A stretch of DNA of 64,000 nt. Origin: Gemmatimonadota bacterium (lineage in GTDB: Bacteria; Gemmatimonadota; Gemmatimonadetes; Gemmatimonadales; GWC2-71-9). The stretch's first letter is position 1. Every line of letters begins with the position of its first letter. Positions 1-8,792 of the stretch are shown here, piece by piece. The DNA lies in the NCBI GenBank assembly GCA_016713785.1, contig JADJOM010000003.1:2127501-2191500 (forward strand), written 5' to 3'. The notes beneath the pieces were generated by a model that ran no database searches, was not told where the DNA came from, and was given only the letters and a program-made list of their open reading frames with translations. A program made the translations under genes and the position numbers.

Positions 1-612
1 GCTGCCGCGATCGACCACCTGGTTCCAGGTGATGCCGTAGTCGTGCCGGTTGATGACGGCGGTGCCGTCGAAGGCGATGCGTTCCTTGTCGTTCTGGTCC
101 GGCCCGAGCCCCAGGTACTGCCCGCGGAAGACCACCGGGTGGGTGTGCCCCTTGATGGTCAGCAGTCCGCTCATCTCGAACTTGCTGTCCTCGGCCACGA
201 TCCCGGTGCTCTCGAAGGTGATCTCCGGGAAGCTGTCCGTGGCGAAGAAGCGGGGGGAGCGGAGGTCGGCGTCCCGCCCATCATTATTGGTATCGATGCT
301 CCGGCTGCGGATGACGATGTTCACCGTGCCCTTCTGCCAGTCCGTCCCGCGGGTGACGATCACCCCCGACCACTCGGTGAACTGCCCCCGGACCCGGCCC
401 AGCAGGTGGCGGACCCGGAATCCCACCTCGGAGTGGGTCGGGTCCACCCGCCACGCCGTCCCGGCCGGCTGCCGGGTAAAGGTGCGGCCCTGGGTCTGGC
501 CCCGGGCGTTGGCCCGGACCGTGTCCGGATGCTGCGCCGCCTGGGCCGCCAGGCCGAGGGGCAGCAGCCCCGCCAGCGCCACCAGTACCAGCTTCCTCGC
601 CATCCCACGCAT
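1..612 (-). CDS. YceI-family protein, cut by the left window edge
   Basis: The minus-strand reading frame runs off the window, so the C-terminus is missing. It opens with a cleavable signal peptide (MRGMARKLVLVALAGLLPLG, then LAAQ). A YceI-type lipocalin-like barrel follows: WRVDPTHSEVGFRVRHLLG, later RSPRFFATDSFPEITFES, then LTIKGHTHPVVF and RHDYGITWN. YceI proteins are periplasmic and bind isoprenoid-like lipids in the members studied; the substrate here is unknown. The ATG at 612 is chosen because GGGAG lies about 8 bases upstream. An in-frame ATG three codons later is less well placed. A CRP-like palindrome lies about 88 bases upstream. A second YceI gene lies at the right window edge, but its sequence is different. 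Confidence 0.9.
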   Translation of the reverse strand, partial: MRGMARKLVLVALAGLLPLGLAAQAAQHPDTVRANARGQTQGRTFTRQPAGTAWRVDPTHSEVGFRVRHLLGRVRGQFTEWSGVIVTRGTDWQKGTVNIVIRSRSIDTNNDGRDADLRSPRFFATDSFPEITFESTGIVAEDSKFEMSGLLTIKGHTHPVVFRGQYLGLGPDQNDKERIAFDGTAVINRHDYGITWNQVVDRGS

Positions 613-985
613 CGTTCCACTCCCTTGGATTGATCGGTTCGCCGCACAGGCTCGGCGGCAACATGCGCGCCGTCCCCGGAAGCGGGCATGGGCGGGGGAT
701 GTGACGCGGTTCACACCGGCTTCATGGAAACTTGTCATGGAGCGGACGGGAAAACGTCATCCAAGTTGTTAGGCCGCTCCATCTCCGCCCCCTATCATGG
801 CGCCGTCCCCTTGCTGGATCGCCGCGCGCATGTTCCCGAGGCACCCCTATCCCACCGGCCCGCCCCCCAGGGCGGAGACACGGCGTCCCTCCGCGCGGCA
901 CCCGAGCCGCCGGCCGGGGCGACGGGAAGCCAGTCACCCGACTCGGGGAGTGCGTGCAGTCCCACACCGAAAGCGAGTACCTCCC
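613..985. other. 373-base divergent intergenic region
   Basis: This stretch separates the leftward YceI gene from the rightward coiled-coil lipoprotein gene. Frames crossing it are arginine/proline-rich shadows without a ribosome site. It holds the TGTGA-N6-TCACA palindrome at 700-715 and an AT-richer stretch around 720-775 that may contain promoters. I could not define -35/-10 boxes. No RNA gene was recognised. Confidence 0.6.
700..715. promoter_or_regulatory. CRP/FNR-like operator, TGTGA-N6-TCACA
   Basis: The sequence TGTGACGCGGTTCACA has two perfect 5-base inverted half sites separated by six bases, the consensus shape bound by CRP-family dimers. It lies about 88 bases upstream of the YceI start and about 270 upstream of the lipoprotein start. 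In such a GC-rich sequence this AT-containing palindrome is unlikely by chance. No CRP-family regulator is encoded in the window, so the binding protein is inferred. Confidence 0.5.
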
Positions 986-1876
986 ATGCGTGCCATCTAC
1001 GGCCCCACCACGGGCGGCGCGTGGCTCCTGACCGCGATCCTGGTCACCAGCGCGTGCCGTTCCGAACCCGCCACCCCGCGTTCCGCGGGCCTCGACCGCC
1101 AGCTGCAGGAGCTGAGCCTCGGCGCCGAGCGCGACAGCCTCCTCCTGGAGGTCGCGGCAAATGCCCGCCTCCTCGCCGACCTCGAGGCCGAACTGGCGAC
1201 GTCGGCGCCCAAGCCCCGGCCGGGGCAGCCGGAGTCCCCGGCCCTGGAAGTGACCAAGGACACCCGCACCATCGTGCTGGAGCGGGTGCAGGCCCTGACC
1301 GGCCGCCTCAAGGCGGCGGAAACCCAGCTGGCGCAGAGCGAGCGCCGGGCCCGCCGCCTCACCCGGGCGGTCGACAGCCTCGGCACCGGGCTGACCGCCG
1401 CGAAGAGCACCATCACCGACCTGGTGGAGATCGTGGGCCAGCAGCGGGAGCAGGTGACGGCGCTCACCACCCAGGTCGAGGCGCTCACCACCGTGGCGCT
1501 CACCCTGGATGACAGCGTCCGCCACCTGACCGACGACCGGAACACCGCGTACTTCGTGGTGGGTACCCGGGAGGAGCTGCTGCAGAAGGGCGTGCTGGTG
1601 GAGGATGGGCATCGCGCCATCCCGCTGGTGGGGCGGCGCGGCGTGTCGCCGGCGCGGGACCTGCCGCTGGGCGAGTTCACCAGCATCGACCGCGCGGCGA
1701 TCCACGAGATTCCGCTGCCGCGGGTGGGACAGAAGTACCGGATCGTGTCGCGGCAGAACCTGGCCCACCTCACCTCGTGGGTCGGCGACCGCAGCACGGT
1801 CAAGGACCGGATCGCCATCGGCGACGCGGACCGCTTCTGGGAACCGAGCCGGTACCTGATTGTCGTGGAGCGCTAG
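986..1876 (+). CDS. Coiled-coil lipoprotein of unknown function
   Basis: A 296-residue protein. The N-terminus is a lipoprotein-type signal (WLLTAILVTSAC, Cys 24), so the mature protein should be lipid-anchored. Residues about 35-190 are heptad-like and charged, including LTGRLKAAETQLAQSERRA and LTTQVEALTTVALTLDDSV, which suggests a long coiled coil. A compact C-terminal part follows, with YFVVGTREELLQKGVL and YRIVSRQNLAHL. This coiled-coil plus small beta C-domain layout is common among exported proteins of Bacteroidetes-like bacteria, but I do not recognise a named function. The ATG at 986 was chosen over upstream in-frame starts because the signal peptide begins there. Its stop codon lies in the stem of the downstream inverted repeat. 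Confidence 0.8.
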   Translation: MRAIYGPTTGGAWLLTAILVTSACRSEPATPRSAGLDRQLQELSLGAERDSLLLEVAANARLLADLEAELATSAPKPRPGQPESPALEVTKDTRTIVLERVQALTGRLKAAETQLAQSERRARRLTRAVDSLGTGLTAAKSTITDLVEIVGQQREQVTALTTQVEALTTVALTLDDSVRHLTDDRNTAYFVVGTREELLQKGVLVEDGHRAIPLVGRRGVSPARDLPLGEFTSIDRAAIHEIPLPRVGQKYRIVSRQNLAHLTSWVGDRSTVKDRIAIGDADRFWEPSRYLIVVER

Positions 1877-1923
1877 GGCGGCAAGGCGGCAGGGCGGCCG
1901 GGCGGTCACGCCTTGCCGCCCTA
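1874..1923. terminator. 15-bp inverted repeat between convergent genes
   Basis: TAGGGCGGCAAGGCG (1874-1888) is perfectly complementary to 1909-1923, with a 20-base loop. The left arm starts with the TAG stop of the lipoprotein gene, and the right arm contains the TAG stop of hrpB on the other strand. It could act as a bidirectional terminator. A similar motif recurs at 38913-38926, again starting at a stop codon. There is no T-tract. Confidence 0.5.
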
Positions 1924-4443
1924 TCGCCGCGGCTTGGCCCGCCGGGTGGGTTCCGCGTCCAGCGGATCGTCGGGCCAGTGGTGCTTCGGGTACCTGCCCT
2001 TCATGTCCTTCTGCACGTCGAAATAGCTGGTGCGCCAGAAGCCCGCGAGGTCGCGGGTCACCTGCACCGGCCGGTGCGCCGGCGAGAGCAGGTGCATCGT
2101 GACCGGCACCGCCCCGCCGCCGACCCGTGGCGTCTCCTCCAGCCCGAACACCTCCTGCAGCCGCACCGCCAGCACCGGGGCCGCCGGGTCGGCGTAGTCC
2201 ACGCGGACGCGGGAGCCGGTGGGCACGGTGAGGTGGGTCGGGGCCACCGCCTCGAGCCGCCGCCGCTCCTCCCAGCCGAGCAGCGTGAGCAGCGCGGCAC
2301 CAAGGTCCAGGCGGTCGAGATCCGCGCGCCGGCGCACCGCGCCGAGCAGCGGGCCGAGCCAGTCCTCGAGCCGCTCGAGCAGCACGGCATCGTCCACCGC
2401 CGGCCAACTGCCGCCGAGGTGCCGGTGACAGAACGCCAGCCGCTGCCGCAGCTCGACGGCGGCGGGGTCCCACCGCAGCCGGCCGAGCCCCTCCCGGCGC
2501 ACCTGCCCGGCGACGGCGGCCTGGAGCAGCGCCGGGTCGGGGTCACGCAGCGGCTTCTCCTCCAGCACGATCGCCCCCAGCCGCTGGCGCCGGACCGCCA
2601 GCAGCAGGTCGGCCTGGGGATCCCACGAGACGGCATCCTCGGCGGTCACCTGGTCGGCGAAGAGCGCGAGCACCTCGGCGCGCTCGATCGCGGTGCCGAG
2701 CCAGATCCGCGCCTCGCGCGGGTTGCCGTCGAGCTCGGCGGCCACCACCCACTCGCTCAGCAGCAGCGACGGCGCGGTGGTGAACGCCCCCTGCCCGTTC
2801 CGGAGCAGGAACCGACCCCCCTGCCCCGCGCGCCGCAGCCCCACGCGATCGGGGTAGGCGAGCGCCAGCAGGGCGCCCACCGAGGCGGGGCCCCCGCCGC
2901 TCCCCCCGGCGCCGGCCTCGGCGCGCAGCTGGCGTTCCCATTCCCGCGTCTCGGCACGCACCCGCTGCAGCGTGCCCCGGTCCACCGTGAGGCCGTGGAC
3001 CATCGCGGGGGTGTCGCGCTGCGCCACCAGGTCGAGCCGGAGCTGGAGCTCGGGGTCGCCCTCGCCGGGCGGGGCGCGCAGGATGTCACGCTCCTCGAGC
3101 AGCGCGGCGAGCCGGGCCGCCTCGGGCAGCGCGCCGCGCGCTGCCCCGGCGAGGAGCAGGTGCGCCAGCCGCGGATGGGTGCCGAGCGCGGCCATGCGGC
3201 GCCCGTGCGGGGTGATGGCGCCGGCGCCATCGACGGCGCCGAGCTCCGCGAGCAGGGTGCGCGCTTCGGCCAGCGCGCCGGCCGGTGGAGGGTCGAGCCA
3301 GGTGAGGCGGGCGGGATCGGCGATTCCGGCGGCGGCGAGCTCCAGCGCGAGGGGCGCGAGGTCGGCCTCGAGGATCTCGGGCGTGGCGCGCGGGAGCAGC
3401 GCCTGGTCCTCGCCCGCGGCCCAGAGCCGGTAGCAGACGCCCGGCGCGGTGCGGCCGGCCCGGCCCCGCCGCTGGTCGGCCGAGGCGCGCGAGACGCGCA
3501 CCGTCGTGAGCCGGGTCATCCCGGAGCGGGCCGCGTACCGCGGGACCCTCGAGAGACCGCTGTCGATCACCACCCGGACCCCCTCGATGGTCAGGCTGGT
3601 CTCGGCGATGGCGGTGGCGAGCACCACCTTCCGCCGGCCGGCGGGGCTGGGCTGGATCGCCGCGTCCTGCGCCTCGCCGGAGAGCAGGCCGTGGAGCGGG
3701 TAGAGGTCGGTCCCGGGGCGGGCGGCGATTTCCTCGGCGAGCAGCTCTGCCGTTCGCCGGATCTCCGCCTGCCCCGGCAGGAACACCAGCACATCGCCGG
3801 GCTCCTCGGCCAGGGCCTGGCGGACGGCGGCGGCGGTGGCCGGTTCCACCCACGTGTCGGGCCGTCGCGGCAGGTAGCGCGTGGTGACGGGGTGGCTCCG
3901 GCCTTCGCTCGTGAGCACCGGCGCGCCACCCAGCAGCGTGGCCACCGCGGCGCCGTCGATGGTGGCCGACATCACCAGCAGCCGCAGGTCGGGCCGCAGC
4001 ACCGCGCGCGACTCGAGCACCAGCGCCAGGCCCAGGTCGGCGTGCAGGCTCCGCTCATGGAACTCGTCGAAGATGACGATACCGGCCTCAGCGAGCTCCG
4101 GGTCGTGCTGCACCATGCGGGTCAGGATGCCCTCGGTCAGCACCTCGATCCGGGTGCGGGGACCGATCGCGGTGTCGCGACGCACCCGATAGCCCACCGT
4201 CTCGCCCACCCGCTCGCCGAGGAGGGAGGCCATCCGGCGCGCGGCGGCGCGGGCGGCCAGTCGCCGGGGCTCGAGCAGCAGGATCTTCCGCCCGGCCAGG
4301 CCGGGCGCGGACAGCAGGTCGAGGGGGACGAGGGTGGTCTTGCCGGCCCCGGGAGGCGCCTGGAGGACGGCCAGTCCGCGGTCGGCCAGGGCGCGGCGCA
4401 GGTCGGGCAGGACCGGGGTGATGGGAAGGACGGGCAGGGGCAC
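1921..4443 (-). CDS. hrpB: ATP-dependent RNA helicase HrpB
   Basis: An 840-residue DEAH-box helicase, close to the usual HrpB length. Motif I is QAPPGAGKTTL, motif II is DEFH (FDEFHERSLHADLGLALVLE) and motif III is MSATIDG. The C-terminal family-specific tail is present (YFDVQKDMKGRYPKHHWPDD). Helicase motifs V/VI are seen as TAIAETSLTIEGVRVVIDSG and QRRGRAGRTAPG. HrpB is a cytoplasmic ATP-dependent helicase of poorly defined RNA role. It is divergent from the PP2C gene, with 87 bases between the starts. The ORF is intact and the assignment is firm. Confidence 0.95.
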   Translation of the reverse strand: MPLPVLPITPVLPDLRRALADRGLAVLQAPPGAGKTTLVPLDLLSAPGLAGRKILLLEPRRLAARAAARRMASLLGERVGETVGYRVRRDTAIGPRTRIEVLTEGILTRMVQHDPELAEAGIVIFDEFHERSLHADLGLALVLESRAVLRPDLRLLVMSATIDGAAVATLLGGAPVLTSEGRSHPVTTRYLPRRPDTWVEPATAAAVRQALAEEPGDVLVFLPGQAEIRRTAELLAEEIAARPGTDLYPLHGLLSGEAQDAAIQPSPAGRRKVVLATAIAETSLTIEGVRVVIDSGLSRVPRYAARSGMTRLTTVRVSRASADQRRGRAGRTAPGVCYRLWAAGEDQALLPRATPEILEADLAPLALELAAAGIADPARLTWLDPPPAGALAEARTLLAELGAVDGAGAITPHGRRMAALGTHPRLAHLLLAGAARGALPEAARLAALLEERDILRAPPGEGDPELQLRLDLVAQRDTPAMVHGLTVDRGTLQRVRAETREWERQLRAEAGAGGSGGGPASVGALLALAYPDRVGLRRAGQGGRFLLRNGQGAFTTAPSLLLSEWVVAAELDGNPREARIWLGTAIERAEVLALFADQVTAEDAVSWDPQADLLLAVRRQRLGAIVLEEKPLRDPDPALLQAAVAGQVRREGLGRLRWDPAAVELRQRLAFCHRHLGGSWPAVDDAVLLERLEDWLGPLLGAVRRRADLDRLDLGAALLTLLGWEERRRLEAVAPTHLTVPTGSRVRVDYADPAAPVLAVRLQEVFGLEETPRVGGGAVPVTMHLLSPAHRPVQVTRDLAGFWRTSYFDVQKDMKGRYPKHHWPDDPLDAEPTRRAKPRR

Positions 4444-4530
4444 GCGTTAAAGGATAGCGTCCCACCCGCTTGATGCATCTCCCGGCCGACATACCTTCCC
4501 GGGAGATCTGACCCGTCCCCGGAGGTTGCC

Positions 4531-5397
4531 GTGACCGAAGCCCTGACGCCGGAACGCCCGCACAGCGAGCAGATCGACGTCTTCGGGGTGTCGCACCCCG
4601 GGCGCGTCCGGACCGAGAACCAGGATCATTTCCTGGTGGGCAGCATCCACAAGACCATGAACGTGCTGCAGTCGAGCCTGCCGGAGGAGTCGCTGGGCGA
4701 GCTGCGCAGCCCCTCGCGGGGGTTCGTGTTCCTGGTGGCCGACGGCGTGGGCGGGGTGCCGGGCGGGCAGGAGGCGAGCCGGACCGCCCTCCGCGCGATC
4801 GTGGACTACGTGCTGCGCATGATGGACCTGTACGTGCAGATGGATCCCGACGTGGAGCCGGTCTTCCTGGCCGACCTGGTGCGGTCGGTGCAGCGCAGCC
4901 ACGAGGCGGTCCGGGCCGCGGGCGAGGGTGACGAGGAGCGCGCGGGGATGGCCACCACGCTCACCATGGTCTGCATCCGCTGGCCGCGCGGCTACCTCGT
5001 GCACGTCGGGGACAGCCGGTGCTACCGGCTGCGGGAGGGGAAGCTGGAGCTGCTTACCCGGGACCAGACCATGGCCCAGGCCATGGTCGACGCCGGCGCG
5101 CTCTCGGAGGACCAGGCCGAGCGTTCCAGCCTCAAGCACGTGCTCTACAGCGCGCTGGGTGCCACCCGGGCGGAGCCGTTCACCCTCGCCACCGACGTGC
5201 GCTGGGACGACGTCATGCTGCTGTGCAGCGACGGGGTCACCAAGCACGTCACCGACGACGAACTTCGTGAGGCGCTGCTGCGTTCCACCAGCGCCGAGGC
5301 CACCGCCCGGGAACTGCTCGCCCTCGCGCTCGAGCGCGGTGGCAGCGACAACACCACCCTGATCGTTGGACGGCTGCGCCGTCCCGCTCAGCCGTAA
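4531..5397 (+). CDS. PP2C-family Ser/Thr protein phosphatase
   Basis: A 288-residue soluble phosphatase. The metal-binding motifs of bacterial PP2C proteins are visible: RTENQDHF (Asp 32), VADGVGG (Asp 71), GMATTLT, VHVGDSRCYRL, LCSDGVTKH and GGSDNTTLIV. It removes phosphate from phospho-Ser/Thr proteins in a Mn/Mg-dependent way. It is the only PP2C in a window with four Ser/Thr kinases, so it may oppose one or more of them, though that is inference. Relative to short Stp/PrpC phosphatases it carries an insert of about 30 residues (about 36-64) between the first two motifs. The ABC1 kinase gene starts 44 bases downstream and is probably co-transcribed. Confidence 0.93.
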   Translation: MTEALTPERPHSEQIDVFGVSHPGRVRTENQDHFLVGSIHKTMNVLQSSLPEESLGELRSPSRGFVFLVADGVGGVPGGQEASRTALRAIVDYVLRMMDLYVQMDPDVEPVFLADLVRSVQRSHEAVRAAGEGDEERAGMATTLTMVCIRWPRGYLVHVGDSRCYRLREGKLELLTRDQTMAQAMVDAGALSEDQAERSSLKHVLYSALGATRAEPFTLATDVRWDDVMLLCSDGVTKHVTDDELREALLRSTSAEATARELLALALERGGSDNTTLIVGRLRRPAQP

Positions 5398-5441
5398 CGG
5401 AGGGAACCCGCGCCCGGTGGGCGGGTACCCGCGGACAGACC

Positions 5442-6866
5442 ATGCGCACCTTGACCATCCTGCGGGAACTGCTGCCGCTGACCCTGAGCCTTGTCCGGGA
5501 CCAGCGGCGGTTCCTGTACTTCGGGGGCCCGGTCACCCGGTCACCCGCCTTCCACACCCGTCGCGCCGATCGGATGGTGGCCGCCCTCGGCCGGCTGGGG
5601 CCCACCTTCGTGAAGATGGGCCAGGTCTTCGCCGGCCGGAACGACCTCCTGACCGAGCCCTACGCCCGGGCGTTCGCCACCCTCACCGACCGGGTGCCGC
5701 CGATCGCCTTCGGCGAGGTGGAGCGGGTCATCCTCGAGAGCTACGGCCGGCCCTACACCGAGCTGTTCGAGTTCTTCGATCCCCAGCCGATCGCCGCCGC
5801 CTCCCTGGGCCAGGTGCACCGGGCCCGCTACCAGGGGAAGGAAGTGGCGGTGAAGGTGCTCCGCCCGGGCGTGGCGGAGCTGGTGGACCAGGACATCGTG
5901 TCCGCCCGCCGGATCCTCCGGGTGGCCACCCGCTGGTTCGACCACCCGCACCTGCGGGGGCTGCGCACCGCGGTCGAGGAGTTCGCCCTCCGCATCCACG
6001 AGGAGATGGACTTCCGGCTCGAGGGCGCCAACGCCATGGAGTTCGGCCGGCGCTTCGCGGGCATCCGCGGCATCCGGATCCCGGGCGTGATCGAGGAGAT
6101 GATCCGGGAACAGGTGCTGGTGCTCGAGTACTGCGAGGGCGACCGGGTGGACCAGCTGCACGACCGCATCGCCCGCGGGGAGATCCAGCCCGATACGGTG
6201 GTCCGCCGGGTGCTCGAGCTCTACATCCGGATGATGCTCATGGACGGCCTGTTCCACGCCGATCCGCACCCCGGCAACGTCCTGCTCGCCCCCGACGGCG
6301 CCCTGGTGCTGGTGGACTTCGGGATGGTCGTCAAGGTGAGCCGCGCCCGGCGCCGCCAGATCCTCGACACCGCCCTCGCCTCGATCCGCCGCGATCCCGA
6401 GGGGGTGGTCGACGGCTTCTTCGCCCTGGGCATGGTGGAGCCCGGCACCGAGCGGGCCCGGATCCGCGCCCTCGCCGACGCCATGCTCGCGCTGGCCGAC
6501 CGCCGGACCACCGCCACCGAGCGGATCGAGTACCTGAGCCAGCAGCTGCTCTCCGAGATGTACGACTGGCCCATCGTCCTCCCGGGCGACCTGGTCTACT
6601 TTGCCCGGACCGCCGCCCTGATCGAGGGGCTGGGCACCTGCTACGACGCCACCTTCAACCCGCTGCTGGTGGCCACGCCGATCCTCTTCGAGCTGCGCCC
6701 CCAGATTCTGGCCGCCCTGGCCGACGGCGAGGCCCCCCGCGCCGCCGACTGGACCCGGGAATTCGGGGACTTCCTGAGCCGCGCGGGCGGGATTCTCCGC
6801 CGGGCCGGCGAGGAGCTCAAGCTGCTGGTGGGGGAGAAGATCTTCCTGGGGGTGAAGCAGCGCTGA
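5442..6866 (+). CDS. ABC1/AarF/UbiB-family atypical kinase
   Basis: A 474-residue protein with the ABC1 hallmarks: FVKMGQVFAGRNDLLTEPY (KxGQ motif), AASLGQVHRARY (alanine-rich ATP loop), VAVKVLRPG (catalytic Lys), HEEMDFRLEGANA, FHADPHPGNVLL and LVDFGMV. The family includes UbiB, needed for ubiquinone synthesis, and related lipid/quinone ATPases. Unlike E. coli UbiB there is no clear pair of C-terminal membrane helices; the tail is charged. Its position just after a PP2C phosphatase does not by itself define a role. No other quinone-biosynthesis gene is adjacent, so I do not assign ubiB. Confidence 0.92.
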   Translation: MRTLTILRELLPLTLSLVRDQRRFLYFGGPVTRSPAFHTRRADRMVAALGRLGPTFVKMGQVFAGRNDLLTEPYARAFATLTDRVPPIAFGEVERVILESYGRPYTELFEFFDPQPIAAASLGQVHRARYQGKEVAVKVLRPGVAELVDQDIVSARRILRVATRWFDHPHLRGLRTAVEEFALRIHEEMDFRLEGANAMEFGRRFAGIRGIRIPGVIEEMIREQVLVLEYCEGDRVDQLHDRIARGEIQPDTVVRRVLELYIRMMLMDGLFHADPHPGNVLLAPDGALVLVDFGMVVKVSRARRRQILDTALASIRRDPEGVVDGFFALGMVEPGTERARIRALADAMLALADRRTTATERIEYLSQQLLSEMYDWPIVLPGDLVYFARTAALIEGLGTCYDATFNPLLVATPILFELRPQILAALADGEAPRAADWTREFGDFLSRAGGILRRAGEELKLLVGEKIFLGVKQR

Positions 6867-6944
6867 AGGAACCTTCAGGGGGGCGTCACCGCCCGGTCAC
6901 CCCCCCGGTGCTATGGTCCCTCCGAGCCCCAACGGGAGGCGGCC

Positions 6945-7712
6945 ATGTTGGACGTGCTGGTGGCCTCGAATCCCCGGCGACAGGCAGGTTTCGCCGAACT
7001 TGCGACCTCGACGACCCTCCACACCGGCCTGCTGTTCCTCGTCATCCTCACCACCCATACCGCGGTGCAGACGGTCCGGGAGATCGTGGCGGACACCACG
7101 CTCGTCTTCCTGCCACGGCTGGCGGCCCCGCAGGTCGACCGGAGCCCGCACCCGGGCGGCGGGGGCCGCGGGGGTGGCGGCAGCGAAGGCGCCCTCATCA
7201 TCACCACCAATCCTCCGGCCCGCGGCTTCCAGGTGATCGATGCCATCGGCGCCATCCCCACCGACATCCCCCCGGTGGACCCGAACATGCGCGCGATCGA
7301 CGCGCGCGACTTCACCGGGCGTGGCGTGGAAGGCGGCGTGGGCTGGGGCGTGGTGGGCGGCAAGGGGCCGGCCGACCAGCCGCCGGCGGAGATCGCGGAG
7401 CTGCTCTACAGCGCCGAGACCCGCGACGTCCGGTTCGTGCCGGCGGAGCTGGTCGAGCGGCCGGAGTTCCGCTTCCCGCCCATCCTGCTCGACGCCGGCG
7501 TGCCGGGACGCGCCGTGATCCAGTTCGTGATCGACACCCTGGGCCGGGTGGAGCCGGCGAGCCTCGAGGTCCTGGAGAAGACCCACGAGGCGTTCGGCAC
7601 GGCGGCCAAGGAAGGGGTGCTGCAGGCCCGGTTCGAGCCGGCGCGCTACGGCGGCCACCCGGTGCGCCAGCTGAGCAAGTGGCCGGTGCGGTTCGCCCTC
7701 ACCAGCAACTGA
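6945..7712 (+). CDS. TonB C-terminal domain protein
   Basis: A 255-residue single-pass inner-membrane protein. One helix lies near the N-terminus (TTLHTGLLFLVILTTHT). A proline/glycine-rich spacer with GGGGRGGGGSEG follows. The end is a TonB-type C-terminal domain, AGVPGRAVIQFVIDTLGRVE up to KWPVRFAL. Such proteins can pass proton-motive energy to outer-membrane transporters, but no receptor or ExbB/ExbD gene is nearby. Many TonB-domain proteins in these phyla have other periplasmic roles. A strong GGGAGG lies just ahead of the ATG at 6945. A bidirectional terminator follows. Confidence 0.8.
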   Translation: MLDVLVASNPRRQAGFAELATSTTLHTGLLFLVILTTHTAVQTVREIVADTTLVFLPRLAAPQVDRSPHPGGGGRGGGGSEGALIITTNPPARGFQVIDAIGAIPTDIPPVDPNMRAIDARDFTGRGVEGGVGWGVVGGKGPADQPPAEIAELLYSAETRDVRFVPAELVERPEFRFPPILLDAGVPGRAVIQFVIDTLGRVEPASLEVLEKTHEAFGTAAKEGVLQARFEPARYGGHPVRQLSKWPVRFALTSN

Positions 7713-7726
7713 CGCCCCCCCGACGC

Positions 7727-7758
7727 ACGAAGGCCCGCACGGATGTGCGGGCCTTCGT
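7727..7758. terminator. Bidirectional terminator hairpin, 14-bp stem
   Basis: ACGAAGGCCCGCAC pairs perfectly with GTGCGGGCCTTCGT across the loop GGAT. It lies between the stops of the convergent TonB-type and PDZ genes. There is no strong T-tract, as in most hairpins of this window. Confidence 0.8.
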
Positions 7759-7781
7759 CGCTGCGGCGGGGGGGGGGGGCC

Positions 7782-8672
7782 TCAGCTGCGTTCCACCCGG
7801 ACCCGGCCGCGGGTGGCGGGCGCGGGGGTCTTCCACTGGAAGTCGCGCTCCCGCTCCGGCGCCTTCCAGCTGAGGGTCTGCTTCTTCTGCTTGCGCATGA
7901 TCTCGAGCTTGGCGGTCTCGCCGGTGTCGTAGCTGCCGAGGATCCGGCGGGCGTGCGCCTCGGAGGTCGGGACCCGGCCGTCGATCGAGAGGATCACGTC
8001 GCCGGCGCGGAGTTCCGAGCCGTCGGCGGCCGCCCGGAGGACCAGGATCCCCTCCTTCGTCCCGAAGTACTCGCCCAGCTCGGGGCTCAGCTCGGCCAGC
8101 TCCAGGCCGTCCGCGCGCCGCATGAAGACCCGTACGTCGCCGGGCCCGTGGTCAAGCATCATCCGGGGCATCTCGCCGGGGCCGAGGCGCATCTCGTTCA
8201 TCTCGGGCATCTCGAAGCGGAAGCCGCGGGCCAGGTTCACCCCACCGAGGTCGGCGGCGATGATCTTCGCCTTCCGGCTGTCGCCGCCGCGGCGGTACTC
8301 GACGTCCACGGTGTCGCCGGGCTCGAGCTTGCCGGCCAGCTCCACCAGGCGGGCGCCGGGCCCGCCCTCGTCGTCGCCGCTCGCGCCGGCGAGCGACACG
8401 CCGTGGAACCGGGTGATGATGTCGCCCGCCTTGAGGCCGGCCTTGTCGGCGGGGCCGTCGTCGGTCACCTCCTTGACGGTGGCGCCGAGCTTGTCGTTGT
8501 CACGGCCGGCGCGCATGTCGACGGTGACGCCGATGCGGGGACGGCCGGCGGTGAAGCTGTAGACCCGCATGGGGCCGTCGTCGTGCTCCTGGGCGGCGAG
8601 CGGGGTGGCCGGCGCGAAGGCCGGTGCGAGCGAGGCGAGGACGACGAGGGTCCCGGACCAGCGGCGGTGCAT
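7782..8672 (-). CDS. Secreted protein with two PDZ domains, no protease domain
   Basis: A 296-residue protein with a signal peptide of about 27 residues ending in PLAAQ. Two PDZ domains follow. The first is about residues 45-145 (IGVTVDMRAGRDND, GPADKAGLKAGDIITRFHG). The second is about 190-270 (GTKEGILVLRAAADGSELRA, GDVILSIDGRVPTSEAHARR). No Ser protease triad is present, so unlike DegP it should be a periplasmic binding or scaffold protein. The start is supported by GGAG six bases upstream of the ATG. It is divergent from the SpmA-like gene. Confidence 0.85.
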   Translation of the reverse strand: MHRRWSGTLVVLASLAPAFAPATPLAAQEHDDGPMRVYSFTAGRPRIGVTVDMRAGRDNDKLGATVKEVTDDGPADKAGLKAGDIITRFHGVSLAGASGDDEGGPGARLVELAGKLEPGDTVDVEYRRGGDSRKAKIIAADLGGVNLARGFRFEMPEMNEMRLGPGEMPRMMLDHGPGDVRVFMRRADGLELAELSPELGEYFGTKEGILVLRAAADGSELRAGDVILSIDGRVPTSEAHARRILGSYDTGETAKLEIMRKQKKQTLSWKAPERERDFQWKTPAPATRGRVRVERS

Positions 8673-8792
8673 GGTGGCTCCAGTGAGCAGGGTTCGCCGG
8701 AAGGGATGCGGGGGGCCGGGGAAGGGTCGCAGCCCCCTCCCCCGGGCCCGGCCGGGGACCTACCTTGCGTCACCCTCTCTCCCCACCCCCGC

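Noticed and set aside
1777..4473. Long open frame of about 900 codons on the plus strand opposite hrpB
   Set aside because: It is rich in Arg, Gly, Pro and His, without domain or ribosome site, and lies fully antisense to a clear helicase gene. It is a high-GC shadow.
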